The notes: generated from the sequence alone by a model not told the origin. A stretch of DNA of 64,000 nt from JBLHZY01 sp050633265 (GCA_050633265.1 JBOEGE010000006.1:1-64000), one strand, 5' to 3'. Shown: positions 26,870-35,481, counted from the stretch's first letter. Program-made: numbers and translations.

Positions 26870-26896
26870 TTATCACTCGCGCCTAGTGAGTGCTAA
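26870..26896 (+). promoter_or_regulatory. CIRCE element (HrcA operator) of groESL
   Basis: TTATCACTC (26870-26878), 9 bases, GAGTGCTAA (26888-26896). The consensus is TTAGCACTC-N9-GAGTGCTAA, so there is a single mismatch in the left arm. It is the binding site of the heat-shock repressor HrcA, which is not encoded in this window. Confidence 0.93.
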
Positions 26897-26934
26897 CACC
26901 GAATTAGAAACCTCGAGCCAAGGAGCGTTCAGAG

Positions 26935-27222
26935 ATGGCATTTACTCCACTGCATGACCGTGTAGTCGTTCGCCGCGTTGAAGGCGAAGAAAAGACCAAG
27001 GGTGGTCTTATCATTCCAGACAACGCTAAAGAAAAGCCCGCAGAAGGCGAAATCATCGCCGTCGGCGAAGGTGCACGCAAAGACTCCGGCGAACTGATCG
27101 CGCCAAGCGTTAAAGCTGGCGATAAGATCCTGTTCGGCAAATGGTCCGGCACAGAAATCACCCTTGATGGTGAAGAGCTGCTGATCATGAAAGAGAGCGA
27201 TATTCTCGGCATCATCGCCTGA
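26935..27222 (+). CDS. groS: co-chaperonin GroES
   Basis: A 95-residue protein forming the heptameric lid of the GroEL chamber. FTPLHDRVVVRR, KGGLIIPDNAKEKP (mobile loop) and the C-terminal LIMKESDILGII are the standard GroES features. It begins 38 bases after the CIRCE element, with AAGGAG upstream of the ATG. groEL follows after 35 bases. Confidence 0.98.
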   Translation: MAFTPLHDRVVVRRVEGEEKTKGGLIIPDNAKEKPAEGEIIAVGEGARKDSGELIAPSVKAGDKILFGKWSGTEITLDGEELLIMKESDILGIIA

Positions 27223-27257
27223 GCTATCCCCTGACACCCTAATTTAGGAGCAAACAA

Positions 27258-28907
27258 ATGGCGAAAGAAGTCAAGTTTGGAACCGACGCCCGCAATCGTA
27301 TGCTGCGCGGCGTTAACGTTTTGGCCGATGCGGTAAAAGTTACCCTCGGCCCTAAAGGCCGCAACGTTGTGATTGAAAAATCCTTCGGCGCGCCGCGCAT
27401 CACCAAAGATGGTGTATCTGTAGCCAAAGAGATCGATCTTGAAGACAAGTTCGAAAACATGGGCGCACAGATGGTCAAAGAAGTGGCCTCGCGCACCAAT
27501 GATGAAGCTGGCGACGGCACAACAACAGCAACCGTTCTTGCACAAGCGATCGTGAAAGAAGGCCTTAAATCCGTAGCTGCGGGCATGAACCCAATGGATC
27601 TTAAGCGCGGCATCGACACAGCTGTTGCGACAGTTGTTGAAGCGATGAAAGCGGCTGCACGCCCGGTTGCAGATAGCGATGAAGTTGCACAGGTTGGCAC
27701 GATCTCTGCCAATGGCGAATCCGAAATCGGCCGCCAAATCGCGGATGCGATGCAAAAAGTTGGCAATGAAGGCGTGATCACTGTTGAGGAAAACAAAGGC
27801 CTCGAAACAGAGACAACCGTTGTTGAAGGCATGCAGTTCGACCGCGGCTACCTGAGCCCCTATTTCGTAACGAACGCAGACAAAATGATCGCCGAGCTCG
27901 ACGATTGCCTTGTTCTGCTGCACGAGAAAAAGCTCTCTTCGCTTCAGCCAATGGTTCCGCTTCTCGAAGCTGTGATCCAATCGCAAAAACCTCTCCTCAT
28001 CATCGCGGAAGATGTTGAAGGCGAAGCGCTTGCAACTCTGGTTGTGAACAAACTGCGCGGCGGCCTCAAAATCGCAGCTGTGAAAGCACCAGGCTTCGGC
28101 GATCGCCGCAAAGCCATGCTGCAAGATCTTGCGATCCTCACAGGCGGCCAGGTTATCTCTGAAGATCTCGGCATGAAGCTTGAGTCCGTGACCATGGACA
28201 TGCTCGGTTCGGCCAAGACAATCAAAATCACCAAAGACGAAACAACAATCGTTGATGGTCATGGCGATAAGAATGAGATCGAAGCACGCGTTGCTCAGAT
28301 CCGCACACAGATCGAAGAAACAACTTCCGATTACGATCGTGAAAAACTGCAAGAGCGTGTGGCCAAACTGGCTGGCGGTGTTGCTGTTATCCGCGTTGGC
28401 GGCATGACTGAAATCGAAGTGAAAGAGCGCAAAGACCGCGTTGATGATGCCCTGAATGCAACCCGCGCTGCGGTGCAAGAAGGCGTTATCGTTGGTGGTG
28501 GTGTTGCTCTGGTTCAAGCTGGCAAAAAGCTTGAAGGCCTCAAAGGCGCGAACTCCGATCAAGACGCTGGTATTGCCATCGTGCGCCGTGCGCTCGAAGC
28601 ACCTCTGCGCCAAATCGCTGAAAACGCTGGCGTCGATGGCGCTGTTGTTGCGGGCAAAGTGCGCGAGTCCAACGATGTTAACTTTGGCTTCAACGCACAA
28701 ACCGAAGAATATGGCGACATGTTCAAATTCGGCGTGATTGACCCGGTTAAAGTGACACGCACAGCGCTTGAAGATGCGGCCTCGATCTCTGGCCTGCTGA
28801 TCACCACAGAGTGCATGATCGCTGATAAGCCTGAGCCTGCGGGCGCAGCTGGCGGCGGCGGCATGCCCGATATGGGTGGCATGGGCGGCATGGGCGGCAT
28901 GATGTAA
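27258..28907 (+). CDS. groL: chaperonin GroEL
   Basis: The 549-residue ATP-driven folding chaperonin. The N-terminus MAKEVKFGTDARNRML, the nucleotide-binding LGPKGRNVVI and GDGTTTATVLAQ, and the signature AAVQEGVIVGGGVAL are all intact. It ends with the usual flexible GGM-type tail (MGGMGGMGGMM). AGGAG precedes the ATG. It shares the CIRCE-controlled transcript with groES and is followed by a terminator. The 670-residue frame on the opposite strand is an artefact of codon bias. Confidence 0.98.
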   Translation: MAKEVKFGTDARNRMLRGVNVLADAVKVTLGPKGRNVVIEKSFGAPRITKDGVSVAKEIDLEDKFENMGAQMVKEVASRTNDEAGDGTTTATVLAQAIVKEGLKSVAAGMNPMDLKRGIDTAVATVVEAMKAAARPVADSDEVAQVGTISANGESEIGRQIADAMQKVGNEGVITVEENKGLETETTVVEGMQFDRGYLSPYFVTNADKMIAELDDCLVLLHEKKLSSLQPMVPLLEAVIQSQKPLLIIAEDVEGEALATLVVNKLRGGLKIAAVKAPGFGDRRKAMLQDLAILTGGQVISEDLGMKLESVTMDMLGSAKTIKITKDETTIVDGHGDKNEIEARVAQIRTQIEETTSDYDREKLQERVAKLAGGVAVIRVGGMTEIEVKERKDRVDDALNATRAAVQEGVIVGGGVALVQAGKKLEGLKGANSDQDAGIAIVRRALEAPLRQIAENAGVDGAVVAGKVRESNDVNFGFNAQTEEYGDMFKFGVIDPVKVTRTALEDAASISGLLITTECMIADKPEPAGAAGGGGMPDMGGMGGMGGMM

Positions 28908-28933
28908 GCCAGCCAACCGGCTAGAAAATTCGG

Positions 28934-28963
28934 AAAGGGGCTGCGGATTTCGCGGCCCCTTTT
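28934..28963 (+). terminator. intrinsic terminator of groESL
   Basis: GGGGCTGCG (28937-28945) and CGCGGCCCC (28951-28959) pair over 9 bp with one wobble, flanked by AAA on the left and followed by four T. It also faces the end of the converging Nudix gene. Confidence 0.85.
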
Positions 28964-28972
28964 CTTATGATC

Positions 28973-29434
28973 CTAGGGCTTTTGGATCGGTTCTAACGGG
29001 TCATAAATCACCGCCCCGCGCGGCCCAAAAGCCGCCCGACCAAGCGCATCCGGCTTCACCCGAAGCTGCGCCAAGTCGCCTTCGCTAAAGAAGCGCCGCT
29101 GATGGACAATCCCTTCCGGATCGCGCCAATGCGCATCTAATTCTCCGGCCAGAATATCCGCGTGATAAAACAAATCGACCTGATGAAAATCCCCGCCGGG
29201 CGCATGAAACTCGCTCACAATTGCCAAAGGCCCAACAGCAATCTCAAGCCCGGTTTCCTCATACACTTCACGGATCAAATTGTCCGGCAAGGATTGCCCC
29301 CGCTCAACCCCGCCACCGGGCGCACACCAAAGATCAGAGCCGCGCGCATAAGCGTTGACCAAAAGCAACCGCCCTTCGCGCATAATCAGCGCACGAACCG
29401 CAAGCCGCGGCGATGATACATTCGAAAATTCCAT
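28973..29434 (-). CDS. Nudix hydrolase
   Basis: A 153-residue Nudix-fold pyrophosphohydrolase. The box reads GGVERGQ, then IREVYEETGLEI, so the catalytic REVxEExG core is complete. The glutamate of the opening Gx5E is replaced by Gln, a position outside the essential metal-binding REUxEE core. Substrate is unknown; this size and composition suit nucleotide-sugar or NADH-type substrates, but that is a guess. ATG 29434 (MEFSNVSSP) is preferred over the frame opening at 29476. Convergent with groEL. Confidence 0.85.
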   Translation of the reverse strand: MEFSNVSSPRLAVRALIMREGRLLLVNAYARGSDLWCAPGGGVERGQSLPDNLIREVYEETGLEIAVGPLAIVSEFHAPGGDFHQVDLFYHADILAGELDAHWRDPEGIVHQRRFFSEGDLAQLRVKPDALGRAAFGPRGAVIYDPLEPIQKP

Positions 29435-29546
29435 ACCAAACCCTGCGCCGCCCAAGGTTTCAGTGCAATCCCCCAACCCATCCCAAATAAAAGCGATAAC
29501 GGCTTCCCCCCTCGCAAAGCGCGATAAAGCCCCCTATCTAACCCAT

Positions 29547-30320
29547 ATGAAACATAAATTGCCCAAAGCTCTCTTTGCTGGCCTCATGGCCACAGCGCTA
29601 ACCGCAGGTGCCGCAAGCGCCGAGTGCGTTGTCTTGCTGCATGGCCTCGCCCGCAGCCCAAGCTCCATGCAGCCCATCGCAAGCGCGCTCGAAAACGCAG
29701 GCTTCCAAGTCGTCAACAAAGGCTACCCCTCAACAAAAGCGCCGATCAACGATCTGATCCAAGCCGCACTCCCCAAAGCGGTCGAGGCCTGCGGCGATCA
29801 AAAAACCCATTTCGTTACCCATTCCATGGGCGGCATCCTCGCGCGCGCATGGCTTGCGGATCACCGCCCCGCCGATATGGGCCGCGTGGTTATGCTCGGC
29901 CCGCCCAATCAAGGCTCTGAACTCGTTGATGCTTTTGGCGATCTCGCCCCGTTTCAATGGATCAATGGCCCCGCAGGCCTTCAGCTCGGAACCGAACCGC
30001 AAAGCGCTCCCAATACGATCGGCTCCGCGCGCTTCGAGCTTGGCGTGATCGCTGGCAACCGCTCGCTCAACCCGCTCTATAGCGCGCTTATTGATGGCCC
30101 CGATGATGGCAAAGTCGCAGTAAATTCCACCAAGATCACCGGCATGGACGATCATATCATCCTCCCCGCGACCCATACATTCATGATGCGCAATGCGGAA
30201 GTGATCACCCAAACAATCACCTTCCTCAAAACAGGCCATTTTGATCATGAATGGGATGCGCCCGCCAAAGAAAACCCCCAAGAAATCGCCCCAGAGAAAG
30301 CGGAAGTCACCTCCGAATAA
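29547..30320 (+). CDS. exported alpha/beta hydrolase (lipase/PGAP1-like)
   Basis: A 257-residue secreted or periplasmic hydrolase. The signal peptide is LFAGLMATALTAGAASA with cleavage just before ECVVLLHG. VVLLHGLARSPSSM gives the oxyanion loop, THSMGGILARAWLADH the nucleophile serine, and MLGPPNQGSELVD is typical of LipA/PGAP1-like enzymes. A late TFMMRN region should hold the catalytic His (THT). The C-terminal 25 residues are acidic and low complexity. ATG 29547 is fixed by the signal peptide. A degenerate inverted-repeat-family sequence follows its stop. Confidence 0.85.
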   Translation: MKHKLPKALFAGLMATALTAGAASAECVVLLHGLARSPSSMQPIASALENAGFQVVNKGYPSTKAPINDLIQAALPKAVEACGDQKTHFVTHSMGGILARAWLADHRPADMGRVVMLGPPNQGSELVDAFGDLAPFQWINGPAGLQLGTEPQSAPNTIGSARFELGVIAGNRSLNPLYSALIDGPDDGKVAVNSTKITGMDDHIILPATHTFMMRNAEVITQTITFLKTGHFDHEWDAPAKENPQEIAPEKAEVTSE

Positions 30321-30381
30321 CCCCAGCTTTTTCTTGGTCAAAGTACTCGCGCCGCAGGCTCCAACAGCGCGTAAAAAATGC

Positions 30382-31467
30382 CTAAGCAACAGGCCCAAGT
30401 ATCCGGTTGATATGCCCCATCTTGCGCCCAGGTTTGGCCTCAGCCTTCCCGTATAGATGGATCGCAACAGAGCCATCGCGCGCATATTCTGGAATGCGCT
30501 CAACGTCCGACCCGATCAGGTTGATCATCTCAACATTGGCGTGTCGCTTGCCGTCGCCCAAAGGCCAGCCCGCCACCGCGCGAATATGCTGTTCAAACTG
30601 ATCAATCGCACAGCCATTTTGTGTCCAATGGCCCGAATTGTGAACCCGCGGCGCGATCTCGTTTACGATCAAGCCTTTCGGCGTGACAAACAGCTCAACC
30701 CCCATCACACCAACATACTCAAGCGCGTTCAAAACCCGTGCTGCGATCAAAATAGCATCGGAACGTTGCGAAGAGGTCAGCTTGGCGGGCAGGGTGGTGG
30801 AATGCAAAATCCCGTTGCGATGAACGTTCTGCCCGGGATCAAAACAAGCGATATCGCCCGCTGCGCCGCGCGCCCCAATCACCGAGACCTCATGGGTAAA
30901 ATCGACAAACCCCTCAAGAACCGCCGGCGCACCCGCCATCGCCGCAAGCGCGCCAGCAGCATCACCCGGCGCCATAATCCGTGCTTGCCCCTTGCCATCA
31001 TAGCCCATGCGGCGTGTCTTTAGGATGGACGGCGCGCCTATGCTTTCCATCGCGCGCTCCAAATCGGCGGCGGTTTCAACATTGGCATAGGGGGCCACAT
31101 TCAGCCCTAAACCGGAAAGAAAATCCTTCTCGGTCATGCGATCCTGCGAGATGCGCAAAGCTTCGCGCCCGGGGCGGATTTCGCACAGGGGCTCAAGCAG
31201 ATCGAGCGCGGATGTTGGAATGTTTTCAAACTCATAAGTGATCACATCAACCGATGCGGCAAAGGCGCGTAAAGCCGCCTCGTTACCGTATTCAGCCGTG
31301 GTCACTTGATGGGCAACATCCGCCGCTGGCGGCTCTGCGCCGGGCTCAAAAATATGCGTGCGAAAGCCAAGGCGCGATGCCGCAACCGAAAGCATCCGCC
31401 CCAATTGCCCGCCGCCCAAAATCCCAATGACCAATCCGGGGGCCAGAGCTGCCGCTTCCTTACTCAT
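30382..31467 (-). CDS. purK: N5-carboxyaminoimidazole ribonucleotide synthase
   Basis: A 361-residue ATP-grasp enzyme of purine synthesis that carboxylates AIR with bicarbonate and ATP. The N-terminus GILGGGQLGRML is diagnostic, with YEFENIP, KTRRMGYDGKGQ and EIAPRVHNSGHWT (ATP-grasp metal and substrate segment). ATG 31467 overlaps the end of purE by 8 bases, so purE and purK form a coupled pair. Confidence 0.96.
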   Translation of the reverse strand: MSKEAAALAPGLVIGILGGGQLGRMLSVAASRLGFRTHIFEPGAEPPAADVAHQVTTAEYGNEAALRAFAASVDVITYEFENIPTSALDLLEPLCEIRPGREALRISQDRMTEKDFLSGLGLNVAPYANVETAADLERAMESIGAPSILKTRRMGYDGKGQARIMAPGDAAGALAAMAGAPAVLEGFVDFTHEVSVIGARGAAGDIACFDPGQNVHRNGILHSTTLPAKLTSSQRSDAILIAARVLNALEYVGVMGVELFVTPKGLIVNEIAPRVHNSGHWTQNGCAIDQFEQHIRAVAGWPLGDGKRHANVEMINLIGSDVERIPEYARDGSVAIHLYGKAEAKPGRKMGHINRILGPVA

Positions 31468-31957
31468 CAAAAGGTTCATCCGGGATCGAGGCCGAAAGAG
31501 CTTCGCGCCAAGCATCAAGCCGCGCGGCCAAATCCGCATCAGAAATCGCGAGAATCCCCGCGGCCATCAAGCCTGCATTCGCCGCGCCAGCGGCACCAAT
31601 CGCCATTGTGGCGACAGGAAAACCCTTGGGCATCTGCACAATTGAGTAAAGACTATCAACGCCCGAAAGCGCCTTTGTCTGAACCGGAACGCCAATCACC
31701 GGAACGCGCGTCTTTGAGGCCATCATCCCGGGCAAATGCGCCGCGCCACCCGCGCCTGCAATGATCACGCTCAGCCCGCGCTCAACCGCGCCCTTGCCAT
31801 AGTCCCAAAGCCGATCCGGCGTGCGATGCGCCGAGACGATCTTTGCCTCATAAGCCACACCCAATTCATCCAGAATATCCGCCGCAAGTTTCATAGTGGG
31901 CCAATCCGATTGGCTGCCCATGATGATCCCAACTTTTACCGATTTATTGCCCGCCAT
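31460..31957 (-). CDS. purE: N5-carboxyaminoimidazole ribonucleotide mutase
   Basis: The 165-residue class I PurE that converts N5-CAIR to CAIR, following PurK. MGSQSDWPTM, VSAHRTPDRL (catalytic His), GAGGAAHLPGM and GVPVQ are all conserved. ATG 31957 starts 67 bases after the DUF465 gene on the same strand, so that gene may lead the operon. The order purE-purK with an 8-base overlap is standard. Confidence 0.97.
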   Translation of the reverse strand: MAGNKSVKVGIIMGSQSDWPTMKLAADILDELGVAYEAKIVSAHRTPDRLWDYGKGAVERGLSVIIAGAGGAAHLPGMMASKTRVPVIGVPVQTKALSGVDSLYSIVQMPKGFPVATMAIGAAGAANAGLMAAGILAISDADLAARLDAWREALSASIPDEPFDE

Positions 31958-32024
31958 TCCGCGCCCTTCTCATATCAAGCGCGCACTATAGCGGCCCCGC
32001 CATTGCGCGCAATCCATTGCCCCC

Positions 32025-32243
32025 TCAGGCAATAATATCGGGCAAAAGATTATCCTCAATCTGCGCAATCCGATCCTTGAGTTGCAGCTTTTGCTTCTTC
32101 AGGCGGCGCAGGCGCAGCATATCGGCGCGCCCGGTTTCTTCAAGCGCATGGATCGCATCATCCAAATCGCGGTGCTCGCGGCGCAAAACCTCAAGTTTGA
32201 CCCGCAGAACCTCCTGCGTATCCATTTTCGAAGACATGTTCAT
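32025..32243 (-). CDS. small DUF465/YdcH-like coiled-coil protein
   Basis: A 72-residue cytoplasmic protein, predicted as two helices forming an antiparallel coiled coil. The text VLRREHRDLDDAI and LKKQKLQLKDRIAQIE fits the DUF465 (YdcH) family of unknown function. Starts at 32243, 32237 or 32225 are all possible; none has a strong ribosome site. It lies upstream of purEK on the same strand and divergent from the heat-shock gene hsp20. Confidence 0.75.
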   Translation of the reverse strand: MNMSSKMDTQEVLRVKLEVLRREHRDLDDAIHALEETGRADMLRLRRLKKQKLQLKDRIAQIEDNLLPDIIA

Positions 32244-32333
32244 GATCGTCGCCTGCGTGAGTCGGCCCGCGAGGGGCATGCTTAAACTACGCAATTTTAC
32301 GCCCCAGTCCAAGAAAATCCCGCAAAGCTTCCC

Positions 32334-32362
32334 CTTGCAAGGAAACAAACGCACCCCCATAT
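32334..32362 (+). promoter_or_regulatory. RpoH (sigma-32) heat-shock promoter of hsp20
   Basis: CTTGCAA (32334-32340), a 14-base spacer, CCCCATAT (32355-32362). The Escherichia coli sigma-32 consensus is CTTGAAA-N13/15-CCCCATnT, so only one base of the -35 differs. Transcription would start near 32370, about 55 bases before the hsp20 ATG. Confidence 0.8.
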
Positions 32363-32425
32363 TTGATCTAACCGGCTGCCGAATGCGGGGCCAAAACACA
32401 CGTTGCTTTAAGAAAAGGACGTCCG

Positions 32426-32839
32426 ATGACCAAAATGATGCTGGGGGCACACCCCTTTTTACTTGGCTTTGATCAGCTCGAACAATTGGTCGAACGCACA
32501 GCCAAAGCCGATGTTGGCGGCTACCCCCCCTATAATATCGAACAAACCAGCGACAATTCTTTTCGGATCACGCTTGCCGTTGCGGGCTTTGGCGAGGACG
32601 AGCTGACCATCACCATGGAAGATCGCCAACTGGTGATCCGGGGCCGCCAATCAGAGGGCGATAAAACGCGCGTTTTCCTGCATCGCGGGATCGCAGCGCG
32701 CCAGTTTCAACGCTCTTTTGTTTTGGCAGAAGGGGTCGATGTGGCGGGGGCCGAAACGGAAAATGGATTGCTTCATATCGAATTGATCCGAAATGTTCCG
32801 GATACGATCGTCCAAGAAATTAAAATCAATCGGAGGTAA
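32426..32839 (+). CDS. small heat-shock protein, Hsp20/IbpA family
   Basis: A 137-residue ATP-independent holdase. The alpha-crystallin domain runs from about residue 35 to 125: YPPYNIEQTSDNSFRITLAV-type opening, VIRGRQ, then RGIAARQFQRSFVLAEGV and the signature ENGLLHIEL. A near-consensus heat-shock promoter lies 64 bases upstream. The DUF1150 gene follows after 5 bases, with its GGAGG lying at the end of this gene. Confidence 0.95.
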   Translation: MTKMMLGAHPFLLGFDQLEQLVERTAKADVGGYPPYNIEQTSDNSFRITLAVAGFGEDELTITMEDRQLVIRGRQSEGDKTRVFLHRGIAARQFQRSFVLAEGVDVAGAETENGLLHIELIRNVPDTIVQEIKINRR

Positions 32840-32844
32840 GCGAA

Positions 32845-33072
32845 ATGGATACGCAATACGAAGCTCTACCAGACCTCAAAGATCGCATTGTTTATGTGCG
32901 GGCTGTGAATGTCGCTGATTTGCCCGATGATCTTCAACAGGCCGCGGAAGGCGCAGAAAAAATTTACTCGGTCCATACTTCAGCGGGCGAACGCCTCGCG
33001 CTGGTTGGCAATCGCGGCCTTGCGTTTCTTTTGGCCCGGCAAAATGATTTGGCGCCCGTTTCGGTGCATTGA
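32845..33072 (+). CDS. DUF1150 family protein
   Basis: A 75-residue protein ending GERLALVGNRGLAFLLARQND-like text, the conserved core of the alphaproteobacterial DUF1150 family. Its function is unknown. A GGAGG site overlaps the stop region of hsp20 and the genes are 5 bases apart, so it should be heat-induced together with the chaperone. This pairing recurs in related genomes, by memory, and suggests a linked role. Confidence 0.82.
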   Translation: MDTQYEALPDLKDRIVYVRAVNVADLPDDLQQAAEGAEKIYSVHTSAGERLALVGNRGLAFLLARQNDLAPVSVH

Positions 33073-33222
33073 TCCTTACATAGGCGGCTATTGAATGGGA
33101 ATTGCGCGCCGCGGCCATTTATGGCAATTAAATATCCATAGCTTGTAAATGTTTTAAGTGTTTCGTGTGAAAACTGAAACAAATCTGCTTAGTAAAAAGC
33201 GGTGATTAAAAAGGCGAATAAA

Positions 33223-33567
33223 ATGGATATTAAATCTCTTTCCCTTGCCGAGCTGCGCAAACTTTCTGCGCGCGTAGAAAAGGCAATTATTGCTGAAGAA
33301 AAACGCCTCAAAAAGGCAGCCCTTGCTGAAATAAAGTCGGTTGCGCAAAAGCATGGTCTTTCGCTTGCAGAAATTGCAGGCGCTGAAAAAGCCCCGGCTA
33401 AAAAGCCAAAAGTGAAAAAGGCCAAAAAGAAAACCGGTGCGAAAGTCGCTCCGAAATATCGCAATCCTGCTGATGCGGATCAAACCTGGACAGGGCGCGG
33501 GCGCCGCCCACTCTGGGTTGTCGCGGCATTGGAAAGCGGCAAAACGCTGGATGATATTTCGATTTAG
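33223..33567 (+). CDS. H-NS family nucleoid protein (HvrA-like)
   Basis: A 114-residue DNA-binding protein. The N-terminal helical region (LSLAELRKLSARVEKAI) should mediate oligomerisation. A Lys-rich linker (about 60-85) leads to the C-terminal H-NS domain YRNPADADQTWTGRGRRP, which contains the AT-hook-like minor-groove loop. ATG 33223 has AAGG 7 bases upstream; GTG 33202 is a weaker option. The 150 bases before it are clearly richer in A+T than the surroundings, which fits H-NS autoregulation. A strong terminator follows. Confidence 0.93.
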   Translation: MDIKSLSLAELRKLSARVEKAIIAEEKRLKKAALAEIKSVAQKHGLSLAEIAGAEKAPAKKPKVKKAKKKTGAKVAPKYRNPADADQTWTGRGRRPLWVVAALESGKTLDDISI

Positions 33568-33591
33568 GCCCTGCGTTTTCAACCCTGAAAT

Positions 33592-33623
33592 AAAAAAGGC
33601 CGCGCCCAATAGCGCGGCCTTTT
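33592..33623. terminator. bidirectional intrinsic terminator
   Basis: GGCCGCGC (33598-33605) and GCGCGGCC (33612-33619) pair perfectly around a 6-base loop, with six A on the left and four T on the right. It serves the H-NS-like gene and the converging Sat-CysC gene. Confidence 0.9.
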
Positions 33624-33642
33624 CGCATGTCTTAGGTCGGGC

Positions 33643-35349
33643 TTATCCGGCGATCAAACCCATCGATTCAAGCTTAAGCAAGATCTGATGCGCGCAGTTG
33701 TCAACTTCAACATTCTCGGTCTCAAGGCGCAGCTCTGGATTCTCAGGAACATCATAAGGATCTGAAATCCCTGTAAACTCCTTGATTTTGCCTTCGCGTG
33801 CAAGCTTATACAGCCCTTTGCGATCGCGGCGTTCACACTCCTCAATTGAAGTTGATACATGAACCTCGATAAAGGCGCCAAAGGCTTCGATATCTTCACG
33901 AACCGCGCGGCGCGTCGTGGCATAGGGCGCAATCGGCGCACAGATCGCGATACCGCCGTTTTTGGTAATCTCAGAGGCGACATAGCCGATGCGGCGAATA
34001 TTCAGATCGCGGTGCTCTTTGGAGAAACCCAATTCCGACGAGAGATTTTTGCGCACAATATCCCCGTCCAAAAGCGTAACCGGACGGCCGCCCATTTCCA
34101 TTAATTTGACCATCAACGCATTTGCAATTGTCGATTTGCCCGAGCCGGAGAAGCCAGTGAGGAAAACCGTAAAGCCTTGTTGGCTGCGCGGCGGGCGGGT
34201 TTTGCGCAATTCTTTCACCACTTCTGGGAAAGAGAACCATTCCGGAATTTCAAGCCCTTCGGCCAAGCGGCGGCGCAGCTCGGTGCCTGAGATATTCAGA
34301 ATTTTCGTGCCCTCTTCAATCTCATCGGCCGGCTCATATTGCGCGCGATCTTCGACCCAAACCATATGTTTGAAATCGACCATCTCGATGCCCATTTCTT
34401 CTTGATGCGCGCGAAACAATTCCTGCGCATCATAAGGGCCGTAAAAATCTTCGCCCTTGGAGTTATTGCCGGGGCCAGCATGATCACGGCCAACGATGAA
34501 ATGCGTACAGCCGTGGTTGGCGCGGATCAGCCCATGCCAAACTGCTTCGCGCGGGCCGGCCATGCGCATCGCAAGGTTCAACAGGCTCATCGTTGTTGTG
34601 GCTTGGGGATACTTATCAAGCACCGCCTCATAGCAGCGCACGCGGGTAAAATGATCCACATCGCCCGGTTTGGTCAGGCCAACAACCGGGTGAATAAGCA
34701 GGTTGGCTTGGGCTTCTTTGGCGGCGCGGAAAGTCAGCTCTTGGTGGGCGCGGTGCAGCGGGTTGCGGGTTTGGAAAGCAACAATGCGGCGCCAGCCAAG
34801 CTTGCGGAAATAGGCGCGCAGCTCATTTGGTGTGTCGCGCCGCGCACGGAAATCATAATGCACAGGCTGCTGAAGGCCGGTCACCGGGCCGCCAAGATAG
34901 ACTTTGCCAGCAGTATTATGCAGGTAATTCACCGCCGGATGCGCAGAATCATCAGCGCCAAAAACCATCTCGGCTTCGCGCGCTTTATTCGGGGTCCAAT
35001 TGTCCGAAACGGTCATCGTGGCAAGAATAACGCCCTCTTGATCGCGCAGCGCAATATCCTGCCCCTCTTCAAGCGAGGCGGCAAATTCCTCGGACACATC
35101 AAGATTGATCGGCATGGGCCAAAGCGCGCCGTTCTCAAGGCGCATGTTTTCAACAACGCTGTTGTAATCGGCCTCGGTGAGGAACCCTTTGAGCGGATTA
35201 AACCCGCCATTCATCAAAAGCTCCAGATCGCAAATCTGGCGTGGAGTCAGATCCCAGCTTACAAGCTCACCAGCTTCAACTTTGAGTTTCTGAGCGCTCT
35301 CATAAGAGACATAGAGCTCGGGGATCGGTGCGAGGTTTGACGACATCAT
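33643..35349 (-). CDS. bifunctional sulfate adenylyltransferase / adenylylsulfate kinase
   Basis: A 568-residue fusion performing both steps of sulfate activation: sulfate to APS, then APS to PAPS. The N-terminal ATP-sulfurylase part (to about residue 385) has QTRNPLHRAHQEL (substrate site), GRDHAG and ISGTELRRRL. The C-terminal APS-kinase part has the P-loop GFSGSGKST, DGDIVRKNL and RRIGYVASEI. Both catalytic centres look intact. The start is one of two adjacent ATG codons (35349 or 35346) with AAAAGG upstream. No other cys genes are adjacent. Confidence 0.95.
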   Translation of the reverse strand: MMSSNLAPIPELYVSYESAQKLKVEAGELVSWDLTPRQICDLELLMNGGFNPLKGFLTEADYNSVVENMRLENGALWPMPINLDVSEEFAASLEEGQDIALRDQEGVILATMTVSDNWTPNKAREAEMVFGADDSAHPAVNYLHNTAGKVYLGGPVTGLQQPVHYDFRARRDTPNELRAYFRKLGWRRIVAFQTRNPLHRAHQELTFRAAKEAQANLLIHPVVGLTKPGDVDHFTRVRCYEAVLDKYPQATTTMSLLNLAMRMAGPREAVWHGLIRANHGCTHFIVGRDHAGPGNNSKGEDFYGPYDAQELFRAHQEEMGIEMVDFKHMVWVEDRAQYEPADEIEEGTKILNISGTELRRRLAEGLEIPEWFSFPEVVKELRKTRPPRSQQGFTVFLTGFSGSGKSTIANALMVKLMEMGGRPVTLLDGDIVRKNLSSELGFSKEHRDLNIRRIGYVASEITKNGGIAICAPIAPYATTRRAVREDIEAFGAFIEVHVSTSIEECERRDRKGLYKLAREGKIKEFTGISDPYDVPENPELRLETENVEVDNCAHQILLKLESMGLIAG

Positions 35350-35481
35350 TAGCGCGGCCTTTTATCTGGCATGAACAATTGCGCCGGGATTAGCCCGGGG
35401 CAGGGACGTTGTTCAAGCCATAGCCCTCAATTCTGATCGAAATGAGGCTAAAAGGCCGCGCAATAGGGCTCTAGCGGGCGA

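Noticed and set aside
26904..28916. 670-residue frame on the minus strand across groESL
   Set aside because: It is the mirror of strongly biased groES and groEL codons, has no ribosome site and resembles no family; the plus-strand genes are certain.
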